Below, piece after piece: positions 1 to 6,819 of a DNA stretch of 8,260 bases. Numbering within the stretch: position 1 is the stretch's first letter; each line of letters opens with the position of its first letter. This DNA is from Spirochaetales bacterium (lineage in GTDB: Bacteria; Spirochaetota; Spirochaetia; Treponematales; UBA12059): NCBI GenBank assembly GCA_004525355.1, contig SPCK01000074.1:1-8260 (forward strand), in the 5' to 3' direction. Both the position numbers and the translations under genes were made by a program. Under the pieces are notes generated by a model. That model did not search any database, was not told where the DNA came from, and was given only the letters and a program-made list of their open reading frames with translations.

Positions 1-578
1 GATCGAGACTCCGTCCTCGGGCTTTTGTCCCGTGGGTGTCGCGGCCGACACGCGGCCGCCGGCGCCGCTCGGTCTCTGTCCCCGGATTGCCGCAATCGCG
101 GTACCGGGAGGAACCCTAGGCGCCCTCTCGAAGGTAGTTACACATATCTATAGCGCGCCGGATCAATGTAGTCAAGTACGTATGTTGTTTCTGCTAATAG
201 AATTAATTGACATTTCCCGGTGCGGGGTGCAATCAGCAGGCCTCCAGGTCCCCCAGTTGATCCTTCGGCGACTCGAACCACTGGCCCCACTTTCTGGAAA
301 TATCCCTGGCCAAAAATAATCGTCCCATGTGAAGGTATCATCACGGTCATCGTCAGAGCAACCCATGCCCAGTTTGACCAGGGGAAGTACACGCTTCAGC
401 ATGGCCTTGATGACATCATTCTCGATCATTGGTATTATTTCCGGCCATAGGGATCACGCGCTCGCACACTCTCGGCCATTCCTGCCATCAGCATTGAATA
501 CATTGCATCGTTGTACGCAGGAACGATATGGGAAGACGTCGCAAACGATCTAAATAGCACATTTCTGACTCTTTTCGA
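1..578. other. Left-end region with no recognisable intact gene
   Basis: No reading frame here has a start, ribosome-binding site and protein sequence that I recognise. Bases 1 to about 120 are very GC-rich, with two copies of CGCGGCCG (40-47 and 51-58) and a 13-base perfect dyad (GATTGC-C-GCAATC, 85-97). From about 125 onward the DNA is clearly more AT-rich than the genes to the right. A + frame is open from base 2 to 319, but its translation is Pro/Leu/Ala-rich with no motif and no convincing start, so I do not call it. The - strand carries several overlapping open stretches that might be a decayed gene, listed separately. The region may be a remnant, acquired DNA or long intergenic sequence; I cannot tell which. 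Confidence 0.5.
138..560 (-). pseudogene. Possible frameshifted remnant of an unknown protein
   Basis: On the - strand, three open stretches follow each other in alternating frames. The first runs from about 560 down to a stop at 435 and includes residues AYNDAMYSMLMAGMAESVRA. The second is one frame over, open from about 453 to 172, and includes PMIENDVIKAMLKRVLPLVK. The third, back in the first frame, ends at 138 with GKCQLILLAETTYVLDYIDP followed by ARYRYV and a stop. These pieces look more protein-like than typical shadow frames, and one frameshift near 440-450 plus a second between about 172 and 390 would join them. I recognise no family, no start codon has a clear ribosome-binding site, and the upstream end runs into the + strand promoter. 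It could equally be chance open frames in non-coding DNA. Confidence 0.18.
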
Positions 579-607
579 TTGTGCGTTTCTCCAGGTAGAT
601 ATATAAT
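579..607 (+). promoter_or_regulatory. Probable sigma70-type promoter of the liv operon
   Basis: A perfect TATAAT at 602-607 is preceded, at a 17-base spacing, by TTGTGC at 579-584, which matches TTGACA at its first three positions. Transcription would start near 613-615, leaving a leader of about 60 bases before the binding-protein start at 673. It sits in the AT-rich stretch directly upstream of the first gene of a complete operon, where a promoter is expected. The -10 match is strong and the -35 is weak, so an activator may help; no operator is identified. Confidence 0.5.
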
Positions 608-612
608 AATTG

Positions 613-634
613 CGGCCGCGATATAACCCGGCCG
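613..634 (+). promoter_or_regulatory. Leader stem-loop at predicted 5' end of liv mRNA
   Basis: CGGCCG at 613-618 can pair with CGGCCG at 629-634 across a 10-base loop, giving six G-C pairs. Each arm is also a palindrome by itself. If transcription starts at about 613-615 this hairpin would cap the 5' end of the mRNA, a placement known to slow decay of some bacterial transcripts. Function here is inference; folding energy was not computed. Confidence 0.25.
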
Positions 635-662
635 TCATCCACACTGCGTACGAACTTTTTAA

Positions 663-668
663 AGGGGG
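663..668 (+). promoter_or_regulatory. Ribosome-binding site deciding the livK start
   Basis: AGGGGG lies four bases before the ATG at 673. The frame is also open upstream to a TTG at 610, but that codon lies at the predicted transcription start and would add 21 residues in front of a normal lipoprotein signal. The ATG at 673 is therefore the clear choice. Confidence 0.8.
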
Positions 669-672
669 AATC

Positions 673-1833
673 ATGAAGATTCGGAAAACGGCGCTCGCCG
701 TCTTCGGGGTAATCCTGTTGCTGACCGCCTGCGGCGGCACGGCACAGAAAGCCAATGTCATCAAGATCGGCTGGCTGGGCGCGCTCACCGGCGACCAGGC
801 CGTCTGGGGAAACTGCGAATTCGATACCGTCAAGATGCTGTTCGATGAATACAACGCCAAGGGCGGCATCGATGTCGGCGGAACCAAATACACCCTCGAG
901 GTTACCGGCTACGATACCAAGGGCGATCCGCAGGAAGCTGTCAACGTCACCAAGCGACTGACCGGCCAGGACAAAGTCGTGGCCATCCTTGGCCCCAACG
1001 CCTCGGGCAACGCCATTCCCATGGCGCCAATACTCGAGCAGGCCAAGGTTCCGGGTATCGCTACGGTCGCCACCAACCCCAAGGTCACGATGCTCGACGG
1101 CAAGCTCAAACCCTATAATTTCCGCGTCTGCTTCATCGACCCCTACCAGGGCGCCGTAGCAGCTGGCTATGCGTTCGACGTTCTTGGCGCCAGAAAAGCC
1201 GCCATCCTGTATGACGTGTCCGACGACTATTCACAGGGACTTCGTGAGTTCTTCATCCAGAACTTCACGAAGAGCGGCGGTACCATCGTCGCCAACGAGT
1301 CGTTCAAGGGCGGCGACGTCGATTTCAGGCCCCAGCTTTCCAAGATCAAGGCGGCTGGACCCGACGTGATTTTCATGCCGTACTTCTTCAAAGAAGTCGC
1401 ACTGTCCGCCAACCAGGCCCGCGAGCTCGGCATGACCCAGGTGATGATGGGCGGCGACGGATGGCCGAGCGACCAGCTGATCAGCATGGGCGGCGCGGCA
1501 GTTGAAGGCTCTTTCTTCGTCAATCACCTCGATTACGATGATCCTGACGTACAGGACTACAAGGCACGCTACCGGGCCAAGTACAATGTGGAGACCGAGC
1601 TGAATGGTTACCTGGTGCATGACGCGGTGCTGCTCCTCGTAGCCGCCATCCAGAAGGCCGGCACGGTCAACGGCGAGGCAATCGCGAAAGCCATTCCCGA
1701 AGTCGACGTCAAAGGCATTACCGGCCGCATCCGCATCAGCCCCGTGACGCATAATCCCGAGGGCAAGGACGCCGCGATCATCAAGATCGTAAACGGCCAG
1801 TACATATTCCAGCAGAAATACGCGGCTAAGTAA
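673..1833 (+). CDS. livK: Branched-chain amino acid-type ABC transporter solute-binding lipoprotein
   Basis: This 386-residue protein captures the substrate outside the cytoplasmic membrane and delivers it to the LivHM permease. Residues 1-20 form a lipoprotein signal: basic start (KIRK), hydrophobic core, and lipobox LTAC with Cys20 as the lipidation site. The rest is a Peripla_BP_6 / type I periplasmic-binding fold: the first strand IKIGWLGALTGDQA (30-43), the ligand-loop region GPNASG (107-112), and VATNP (132-136), matching the region that contacts the amino acid backbone in LivJ/LivK. The second lobe includes AAILYDVSDDYSQG (176-189) and GGDGW (260-264). Length is normal for the family after allowing for the signal. 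It is first in the operon, and a structured 188-base gap separates it from livH. Substrate cannot be fixed by eye: Leu/Ile/Val is the default, but aromatic amino acids, short amides or urea are transported by relatives. Family very secure, substrate not. Confidence 0.93.
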   Translation: MKIRKTALAVFGVILLLTACGGTAQKANVIKIGWLGALTGDQAVWGNCEFDTVKMLFDEYNAKGGIDVGGTKYTLEVTGYDTKGDPQEAVNVTKRLTGQDKVVAILGPNASGNAIPMAPILEQAKVPGIATVATNPKVTMLDGKLKPYNFRVCFIDPYQGAVAAGYAFDVLGARKAAILYDVSDDYSQGLREFFIQNFTKSGGTIVANESFKGGDVDFRPQLSKIKAAGPDVIFMPYFFKEVALSANQARELGMTQVMMGGDGWPSDQLISMGGAAVEGSFFVNHLDYDDPDVQDYKARYRAKYNVETELNGYLVHDAVLLLVAAIQKAGTVNGEAIAKAIPEVDVKGITGRIRISPVTHNPEGKDAAIIKIVNGQYIFQQKYAAK

Positions 1834-1844
1834 CAAACGCAAAA

Positions 1845-1870
1845 CCCCGAGCGGACACAACCGTTCGGGG
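1845..1870 (+). terminator. Stem-loop just after livK (attenuator or mRNA-stabilising hairpin)
   Basis: CCCCGAGCGG (1845-1854) pairs with CCGTTCGGGG (1861-1870) over a 6-base loop: ten pairs including one G-U. It begins 11 bases after the stop codon. No run of T follows (the next bases are CAATTGAGG), so it does not look like a full intrinsic terminator. In many ABC operons a hairpin here raises binding-protein output relative to the permeases through partial termination or 3'-end protection; that role is inferred. Confidence 0.6.
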
Positions 1871-1881
1871 CAATTGAGGAT

Positions 1882-1921
1882 GCGGCGCGGCAGTTTCCCG
1901 AAGCGGAAGACGTCGCGCCGC
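1882..1921 (+). repeat. Long interrupted inverted repeat in livK-livH gap
   Basis: GCGGCGCGGC (1882-1891) pairs with GTCGCGCCGC (1912-1921), ten pairs with one G-U. After two mismatches, TTTCC (1894-1898) pairs with GGAAG (1905-1909) around the loop CGAAGC. The whole forms one 40-base hairpin in RNA. It is the largest structure in the gap. No T-run follows. Confidence 0.5.
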
Positions 1922-1950
1922 CTTCCTGAATGGGGACTCGGCGCAGGCGT

Positions 1951-1979
1951 CGGGAACCGCAGGGAAGAAACCGTTCCCG
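1951..1979 (+). repeat. Inverted repeat in livK-livH gap
   Basis: CGGGAAC (1951-1957) and GTTCCCG (1973-1979) are perfect complements separated by 15 bases. It is the third of four successive potential hairpins between livK and livH. Confidence 0.4.
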
Positions 1980-1991
1980 CACACTATCCTG

Positions 1992-2006
1992 CCGGGCTCC
2001 GCCCGG
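1992..2006 (+). repeat. Short GC hairpin upstream of the livH ribosome-binding site
   Basis: CCGGGC (1992-1997) pairs with GCCCGG (2001-2006) over the 3-base loop TCC. It ends six bases before the GGAG at 2013-2016 that serves livH. It could mark a processing boundary or influence ribosome loading; this is inference. Confidence 0.4.
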
Positions 2007-2021
2007 ATTCCCGGAGAGCCT

Positions 2022-2900
2022 ATGACGCAATTTTTTCAGCAATTGATAAACGGGTTATCGATCGGCAGTGTGTACGCGATGATGGCGGTCGGATACTCGC
2101 TGGTGTACTCCATCATGAACTTTTCCAATTTTGCGCACGGCGGCGTCATCATGCTTGGAGCGTACTTTGGCTTTTTCAGCATGACGCTGATCAAGTTGCC
2201 CTTCGCGGCCGCCTTCGGCCTTGCCGCCGTTGGGACCGCGGCACTGGCCGTGCTTATCGAGCGGATCGCCTACAAACCGCTCCGAGACCGAAAAGCCCCG
2301 TTCCTGTACTTCATCATTTCGGCCATGGGTGCATCCATCTTCCTGGAGAACATCGTTATCGCAACGATCGGACCGACATTCCGCACCTATCCCCAGGTAT
2401 TCTCACGAACGCCAATCTCGATTGGTGGACTGTCCATAGGACGGCTGGACCTGATCATGTTCGGTGTCTCGGCGCTCTGCCTCGTAGCCCTGGTGCTCTT
2501 CATTGAACGCACGAAAACGGGCAAGGCAATCCGGGCCGCCTCGTACAATATGAAGGCCGCCGCGCTCATGGGCGTGGATACCGACCGCGTGGTGATGACC
2601 GTTTTCGCCATCGGCGGACTGCTCGCCGGCGTGGCGGGCGTTTTCTTCGGCATGAAATACACGGTTTACCCGCAGATAGGTAATATTACGCTGAAATCTT
2701 TCGTCGCGGCGGTCTTCGGAGGGCTGGGAAGCCTTCCGGGCGCGGTACTTGGCTCGGTCATACTGGGCACCCTGGAAACCTTTGTGGCTGGTTATTTGTC
2801 CTCGCAGTTTCGAGATCTGATCGCGTTCGTCATCCTGATCGGGGTGCTCGTATTCCGGCCGACCGGAATCATGGGCAAACCCTCCGAAGACAAGGCCTAG
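2022..2900 (+). CDS. livH: Branched-chain amino acid-type ABC transporter permease LivH
   Basis: A 292-residue integral membrane permease, one half of the translocation channel in the inner membrane. It is largely hydrophobic, with several membrane segments, as expected for the family. Family hallmarks in order: the early FSNFAHG motif (34-40), ERIAYKPLR (80-88) at the end of a membrane helix, the cytoplasmic stretch RTKTGKAIRA (163-172) followed by MGVDTDRV (183-190), the GGLGSLPGAVLG loop (233-244) that contacts the ATPases, and FRPTGI (278-283) at the C-terminus. Length is close to E. coli LivH. The ATG at 2022 has GGAG at 2013-2016. It lies 188 bases after livK and 9 bases before livM, and should pair with LivM to form the channel. 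Assignment as LivH rather than LivM rests on these motifs and on gene order. Confidence 0.94.
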   Translation: MTQFFQQLINGLSIGSVYAMMAVGYSLVYSIMNFSNFAHGGVIMLGAYFGFFSMTLIKLPFAAAFGLAAVGTAALAVLIERIAYKPLRDRKAPFLYFIISAMGASIFLENIVIATIGPTFRTYPQVFSRTPISIGGLSIGRLDLIMFGVSALCLVALVLFIERTKTGKAIRAASYNMKAAALMGVDTDRVVMTVFAIGGLLAGVAGVFFGMKYTVYPQIGNITLKSFVAAVFGGLGSLPGAVLGSVILGTLETFVAGYLSSQFRDLIAFVILIGVLVFRPTGIMGKPSEDKA

Positions 2901-2904
2901 GAGG
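2899..2904 (+). promoter_or_regulatory. Consensus Shine-Dalgarno overlapping the livH stop codon
   Basis: A perfect AGGAGG overlaps the livH TAG stop (2898-2900) and lies five bases before the livM ATG at 2910, consistent with efficient initiation coupled to the end of livH. Confidence 0.75.
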
Positions 2905-2909
2905 GAACC

Positions 2910-3797
2910 ATGGACACCTACATACAAGGCATAATAATGCTCGCCGGGATCAACCTCATGGCCGTGCTCGGCTTGAGCCTCCTGACCGGCTTTACCGGAT
3001 TGTTCTCTTTCGGGCACGCGGGCTTCATGGCCATCGGCGCGTATTCGGCGGCTATCGTCACCAGCTTGCTGAAGCTCCCGTTCGTGTTCGGCATTGCCGC
3101 CTCGGGCGTCATGGCAGGCGTGGTCGCGCTCCTGATTGGCAAACTCACCCTGAAGCTGAAGGGCGATTACTTCTGCATCGCCACGCTTGGCTTCGGAGAG
3201 GCGATACGCCTGATCCTGGACAATTTCCAGGGTCTTGGCGGCTCGCGTGGCTGGCCGGGCATTCCGGCCTACACATCGATCTGGAACATCGTGATCGTGG
3301 ACATACTGGGAGTGATCTTCCTGGCCAACCTGGTGCGGTCCCGCCACGGCCGCAACATGATCGCGGTACGCGAGGAAGAACTGGCGGCCCAGGTAGCCGG
3401 TATCGACGTGGTCAAGTACAAGACCCTGGCCCTGGTCATCAGCGCGGTCTACGCCGGAGTGGCCGGTGCGTTCCTGGGCCACTACATGACCTTCATCCAG
3501 CCCAAGATGTTCGCGCTCATCAAATCGACCGAACTGACCATCATTGTCATATTCGGCGGCCTGGGGAGCATCTCGGGATCGGTACTCGGCGCGATCGTGC
3601 TTACGTTCCTACCCGAAATGCTGCGGGCGGTGGATAAATGGCGCCTGGTCGCCTACGGCGCGGCCGTCATCCTCATCATGATCACGCGCCCGCGCGGCCT
3701 CATGGGCGGCGTCGAACTGACTCCATCCGGCATCCGCAAGGTTCTCGCCGAACACCGGGCCAAGCGCAAGGCGAACGCCGAAAGGAGCGCTCAATGA
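2910..3797 (+). CDS. livM: Branched-chain amino acid-type ABC transporter permease LivM
   Basis: A 295-residue membrane permease, partner of LivH. Diagnostic blocks: TGFTGLFSFGHAGFMAIGAY (26-45), the LivM form of the 'G-x-S-x-G-H-A' motif; LKGDYFCIATLGFGE (83-97); GGSRGWPGIP (110-119), corresponding to the conserved 'GG...G..GIP' loop; SRHGRNMIAVREEE (144-157), the cytoplasmic coupling region; IFGGLGSISGSVLG (214-227); and RPRGLMG (260-266). A basic tail of about 30 residues ends the protein. It is shorter than E. coli LivM, which has an N-terminal extension, but normal for the short form found in many bacteria. The stop overlaps the livG start as ATGA (3794-3797), so translation of the two is probably coupled. 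Confidence 0.94.
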   Translation: MDTYIQGIIMLAGINLMAVLGLSLLTGFTGLFSFGHAGFMAIGAYSAAIVTSLLKLPFVFGIAASGVMAGVVALLIGKLTLKLKGDYFCIATLGFGEAIRLILDNFQGLGGSRGWPGIPAYTSIWNIVIVDILGVIFLANLVRSRHGRNMIAVREEELAAQVAGIDVVKYKTLALVISAVYAGVAGAFLGHYMTFIQPKMFALIKSTELTIIVIFGGLGSISGSVLGAIVLTFLPEMLRAVDKWRLVAYGAAVILIMITRPRGLMGGVELTPSGIRKVLAEHRAKRKANAERSAQ

Positions 3798-4567
3798 ACG
3801 CCATCCTCGACGTGAAAAACCTGACCAAGCGCTTTGGAGGCCTCGCTGCTGTTTCGGACGTGAGTTTCTCGGTCCGTGAGGGCGGCATCATAGGCCTGAT
3901 CGGTCCCAATGGCGCCGGCAAGACCACGATCTTCAATCTTATCACCGGAGTGTACAAGGTCACGGAAGGGGAGGTACTGTTCGCGGGCGCTCCCATCACG
4001 GACCTCGAACCCTTTCGCATCGCCGACCGCGGTGTGACGCGGACCTTCCAGAACATCCGCCTCTTCAAGAACCTGACCGTTTTCGAAAACGTATTGACCG
4101 CCTGCCACCTGAGCGCCAAGTATTCCATCCCGGAGGCCATACTGCGCCTGCCCCGCTTTCGTCGGGAAGAGAAGGCAATAAGGGAGAAGGCGCGCGATCT
4201 GCTTGACATCGTCGGCCTGGCCGACCGGTCCGACGTGACGGCCGACAACCTTCCATACGGATTGCAACGTCGCCTCGAGATCGTACGCGCGCTCGCCCTC
4301 GACCCGAAGCTCCTGCTCCTGGACGAACCGGCAGCCGGCATGAACCCTGACGAGACCGAACAGCTGATGCGCCTGATCGACGATATCCGGGAACGCTTCA
4401 AGCTCTCGGTACTGGTCATCGAGCACCACATGGACCTGGTCATGCGTCTGTGCGAACAGATCATCGTCCTCAACTTCGGCATCAAGCTTGCGGAAGGCTC
4501 GCCGAACGATATCCGCAACGACGCAAAGGTCGTGGAAGCCTATCTGGGCCCGGGAGGAGAGGAGTAA
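3794..4567 (+). CDS. livG: Branched-chain amino acid-type ABC transporter ATP-binding protein LivG
   Basis: A 257-residue cytoplasmic ATPase that with LivF powers LivHM. Visible motifs: Walker A GPNGAGKTT (37-45, Lys43), Q-loop Gln86 in TRTFQNIRLF, the LivG-type signature NLPYGLQRR (152-160) in place of classic LSGGQ, Walker B LLLLDEP (173-179, Asp177 with catalytic Glu178), and switch histidine His211 in VIEHHMD. The DEPAAGMNP segment (177-185) is typical of LivG. All catalytic residues are present. The frame is open further upstream inside livM, but the ATG at 3794 has AGGAG at 3783-3787 and gives the normal N-terminus (ILDVKNLTKRFGG). It starts inside the livM stop and its TAA overlaps the livF ATG by one base. 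Confidence 0.96.
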   Translation: MNAILDVKNLTKRFGGLAAVSDVSFSVREGGIIGLIGPNGAGKTTIFNLITGVYKVTEGEVLFAGAPITDLEPFRIADRGVTRTFQNIRLFKNLTVFENVLTACHLSAKYSIPEAILRLPRFRREEKAIREKARDLLDIVGLADRSDVTADNLPYGLQRRLEIVRALALDPKLLLLDEPAAGMNPDETEQLMRLIDDIRERFKLSVLVIEHHMDLVMRLCEQIIVLNFGIKLAEGSPNDIRNDAKVVEAYLGPGGEE

Positions 4568-5286
4568 TGCTGACAGTCACAGACCTGCATGTATCCTACG
4601 GCGGCATACGCGCTCTCAAGGGCGTCTCGCTGACCGTGAACCAGGGAGAAATCGTCACCATCATCGGGGCCAACGGCGCCGGTAAATCGACGTTGCTCAA
4701 TACCATTTCCGGCTTCCTCAAGCCGATCGCGGGCGAGCTGCGTTACCGGGACAAGGTGCTGCCGCGCAAACCCGACCGCGTGGTCAAGGCGGGCATCTGT
4801 CACGTTCCCGAGGGCAGACTCGTATTCGCCAATCTGTCGGTTGAGGATAACCTGCTCATGGGCGCCTACCTTAGGCACGACCGCGACGGCATGGCCGCTG
4901 ATATGGAAAAGGTGTTCACCTTGTTCCCGCGCCTGAAAGAGCGTCTTGCCCAGAGCGCCGGCACCTTGTCCGGCGGCGAACAGCAGATGCTCGCCATGGG
5001 CAGGGCGCTCATGACGAACGGAGACCTCGTCCTCATGGACGAGCCTTCCCTGGGACTTGCGCCGCTACTGGTGCAGACCGTATTCGATATCATTCGGGAG
5101 ATCAGGGCGCTCGGGAAGACCATACTTCTGGTCGAGCAAAACGCCTACAAGGCCTTGGACGTAGCGGACAGAGCCTACATCCTGGAACAGGGACATATCG
5201 TGCGCGAGGGTGCCGCAGCCGCCATCAAAGCCGACCCCGCCGTACGCGCCGCGTACCTCGGGACGGACAGCAAGGCCGGGGGCTGA
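4567..5286 (+). CDS. livF: Branched-chain amino acid-type ABC transporter ATP-binding protein LivF
   Basis: A 239-residue ATPase, the second nucleotide-binding subunit of the importer. Motifs: Walker A GANGAGKST (34-42, Lys40), the LivF-specific HVPEGRLVFANLSVEDNL block (79-96) where other ABC ATPases have the Q-loop, signature LSGGEQQ (134-140), and Walker B LVLMDEP (154-160, Asp158/Glu159). After Walker B, VEQNA (189-193) has Gln where the switch His usually sits; this is normal for LivF, so it is not a defect. The start at 4567 forms TAATG with the livG stop and follows the purine-rich stretch GGGAGGAGAGGAG (4552-4564). The frame extends upstream inside livG, but this ATG gives the family's usual N-terminus. 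It is the last gene of the operon. Confidence 0.96.
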   Translation: MLTVTDLHVSYGGIRALKGVSLTVNQGEIVTIIGANGAGKSTLLNTISGFLKPIAGELRYRDKVLPRKPDRVVKAGICHVPEGRLVFANLSVEDNLLMGAYLRHDRDGMAADMEKVFTLFPRLKERLAQSAGTLSGGEQQMLAMGRALMTNGDLVLMDEPSLGLAPLLVQTVFDIIREIRALGKTILLVEQNAYKALDVADRAYILEQGHIVREGAAAAIKADPAVRAAYLGTDSKAGG

Positions 5287-5296
5287 ACTGCAGCCG

Positions 5297-5320
5297 GCGT
5301 CCCGTCGGTCGGCGGGGCGC
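5297..5320. terminator. Hairpin after livF, possible bidirectional terminator
   Basis: GCGTCCCGTC (5297-5306) pairs with GGCGGGGCGC (5311-5320) across the loop GGTC: ten pairs including two G-U. It starts 11 bases after the livF stop. The + strand shows no T-run after it. It lies between convergent genes, so it may separate livF from trkH transcription, possibly with help from a termination factor. Confidence 0.5.
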
Positions 5321-5337
5321 TGAGGTTGGCTCCCTCA
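5321..5337. terminator. Second small hairpin in the livF-trkH convergent gap
   Basis: TGAGG (5321-5325) pairs perfectly with CCTCA (5333-5337) over a 7-base loop, directly abutting the previous hairpin. It is 25 bases beyond the trkH stop as read on the - strand. No T-run is seen on either strand. Confidence 0.3.
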
Positions 5338-5361
5338 GGATCGGTTGACGCGTACCGGAAT

Positions 5362-6819
5362 TTACCGCCGCCAGAAGGCTTTGGTAAACAGTATCAGCAC
5401 GGTATAAACCTCCAACCGCCCCAGGAGCATGATGAAGCTCAGCCAGGCTTTGATATAATCAGGAAAGAACGAGTAATTGAGGGCCGGCCCGACAAGGCCG
5501 AAGCCCGGGCCGATGTTCCCGAGACTCGCCATCGTGGAGGTCAAGCTTGTCTCGATATCATAACCTCCAGAGGCTACCACTACCGTGGAGATGATCGCGG
5601 ACAGGATGAACAAGAACACCATTGCGGCGATATCGTATACGATATTCTTTCTCAGGTAATGCCCGTCAACGAAGATGCCGTAAATACCTCTCGGATTGAG
5701 CAGGTAGCGCATTTCCGAAAGGCCCATCTTGAACATGGTCACTACGCGCCCCACCTTGAGGCCTCCGCCCGTGGACCCGGCGCACCCGCCGATGAACATG
5801 ACGGCAAAGAGCAACGCCTTGGACAGGGCCGGCCATAAAATATAGTTGGTTGTGGCAAAACCCGTCGTAGTAAGGATGGATGAGGCATTGAACGCGGCGT
5901 ACCTCAAGGCCGTACCCATGTCGGGATATACCCCGGTTGTACGTAGTTGGATGGCAATGGCCACAGAAACAATCGCGAAAATGCCCAAGTAGGTCAGGAA
6001 TTCGGTATCCTTGGCTACGGTCTTGAAATCACCGCGCAACAGCTTCCAGTGCAGGGCGAAGTTCATGCCCGCCAGGAGCATGAAAACCGTAATGACGATA
6101 TCCACATAGGCCGAGCCATACGCGCCGACACTGGCGTTCCTGGTGGAGAACCCCCCGGTCGCCATGGTCGCGAAGGCATGCGCGACAGCATCGAGCAGGT
6201 TCATCCCGCCGAGCCACAGGAGCAGCGTCTCCACGATGGTCAGGCCAAGGTAGATCAGCCAGAGGAACTTGGCCGTGTCCGACAGGCGAGGGGTAAACTT
6301 GTCGACCTGAGGGCCGGGCGCCTCGGCTTCCATCAATGCTCGTCCGCCAATTCCTATAAGCGGAAACACGGCAACCGTAAGCACGACGATGCCCATTCCC
6401 CCGAGCCAGTGGGTCGTCGCCCGCCACAGGAGGATACTGCGGGGAAGTGACTCGATGGCATTGAGAATTGAAGCGCCCGTCGTGGTGAATCCGGACATGG
6501 CCTCGAAGTACGCGTCGACCCAGGAGGGGATGGCCCCGGACAACACGAAGGGCGTAGCACCAACCCCCGCTGCGAACACCCAAGACAGCACGACGAATAG
6601 ATATCCGCCCCGGGGCGAGAGGCTGGGTTTGCCTTTCTTTCGTCCGGCAAGCACTACGAAGACGATAAGACCGATGCCGATGCCTACGGTTGGCCCGAAG
6701 GCGCGGAGCGCAACCGCTCCCTCTCCCAGGAAGACCCCGACCACCAGGCACGGGGCCGTAAAACCTGCGACGATTGCCAGCAAGGCCGCCAGGGCACGGG
6801 CAAGAGACTTAGCCTCCAT
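5362..6819 (-). CDS. trkH: Trk-type K+ uptake system membrane subunit TrkH
   Basis: A 485-residue inner-membrane K+ translocating subunit; E. coli TrkH is about the same length. The fourfold M1-P-M2 layout shows four selectivity-filter loops: SGFTTTGAS (109-117), MATGGFST (219-226), LTTTGFAT (316-323) and GNIGPGFG (434-441), each with the conserved filter Gly. The TrkH/KtrB signature GCAGSTGGGLKVGR (345-358) follows the third loop, where the gating segment lies, and the C-terminus LLGRLEVYTVLILF (465-478) is typical. The ATG at 6819 has GGAGAG (+ coordinates 6824-6829) four bases upstream and overlaps the end of trkA by 11 bases, implying coupled translation. It should assemble as a dimer gated by the TrkA ring. 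All four filters are intact, so it is probably functional. Confidence 0.96.
   Translation of the reverse strand: MEAKSLARALAALLAIVAGFTAPCLVVGVFLGEGAVALRAFGPTVGIGIGLIVFVVLAGRKKGKPSLSPRGGYLFVVLSWVFAAGVGATPFVLSGAIPSWVDAYFEAMSGFTTTGASILNAIESLPRSILLWRATTHWLGGMGIVVLTVAVFPLIGIGGRALMEAEAPGPQVDKFTPRLSDTAKFLWLIYLGLTIVETLLLWLGGMNLLDAVAHAFATMATGGFSTRNASVGAYGSAYVDIVITVFMLLAGMNFALHWKLLRGDFKTVAKDTEFLTYLGIFAIVSVAIAIQLRTTGVYPDMGTALRYAAFNASSILTTTGFATTNYILWPALSKALLFAVMFIGGCAGSTGGGLKVGRVVTMFKMGLSEMRYLLNPRGIYGIFVDGHYLRKNIVYDIAAMVFLFILSAIISTVVVASGGYDIETSLTSTMASLGNIGPGFGLVGPALNYSFFPDYIKAWLSFIMLLGRLEVYTVLILFTKAFWRR

Noticed and set aside
240..300. tRNA-like T-loop (GGTTCGAGTC on the - strand near 272-281)
   Set aside because: The flanking bases do not form a five-pair T stem, and no anticodon arm or acceptor stem could be found around it.
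32..319. + strand open frame (95 codons) near the left end
   Set aside because: No ribosome-binding site, no recognisable motif, composition drifts with the local GC change, and it overlaps equally open frames on the other strand.
52..619. Two GCGGCCGC palindromes (52-59 and 612-619) as possible cloning scars or bounded element ends
   Set aside because: The octamer is unremarkable in GC-rich DNA. No terminal repeats, target duplication, transposase or vector-like sequence accompanies it.
435..893. - strand open frame (152 codons) running into livK
   Set aside because: Its upstream part is antisense to the livK promoter, signal peptide and first strand. Only the piece below about 560 is kept, as a weak pseudogene candidate.
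2403..3482. Long - strand open frame (359 codons) opposite livH and livM
   Set aside because: It is antisense to two clearly recognised permease genes. Its translation is rich in His, Asp, Gln, Arg and Glu with no motif, as typical of shadows of hydrophobic GC-rich genes.
4249..4275. LivG lacks the classic LSGGQ signature
   Set aside because: The LivG family normally carries a YGxQRRLEIxRAL-type sequence here, so NLPYGLQRR is not a defect.
5131..5148. LivF has Gln in place of the switch histidine (VEQNA)
   Set aside because: This is the normal state in LivF proteins and does not indicate inactivation.
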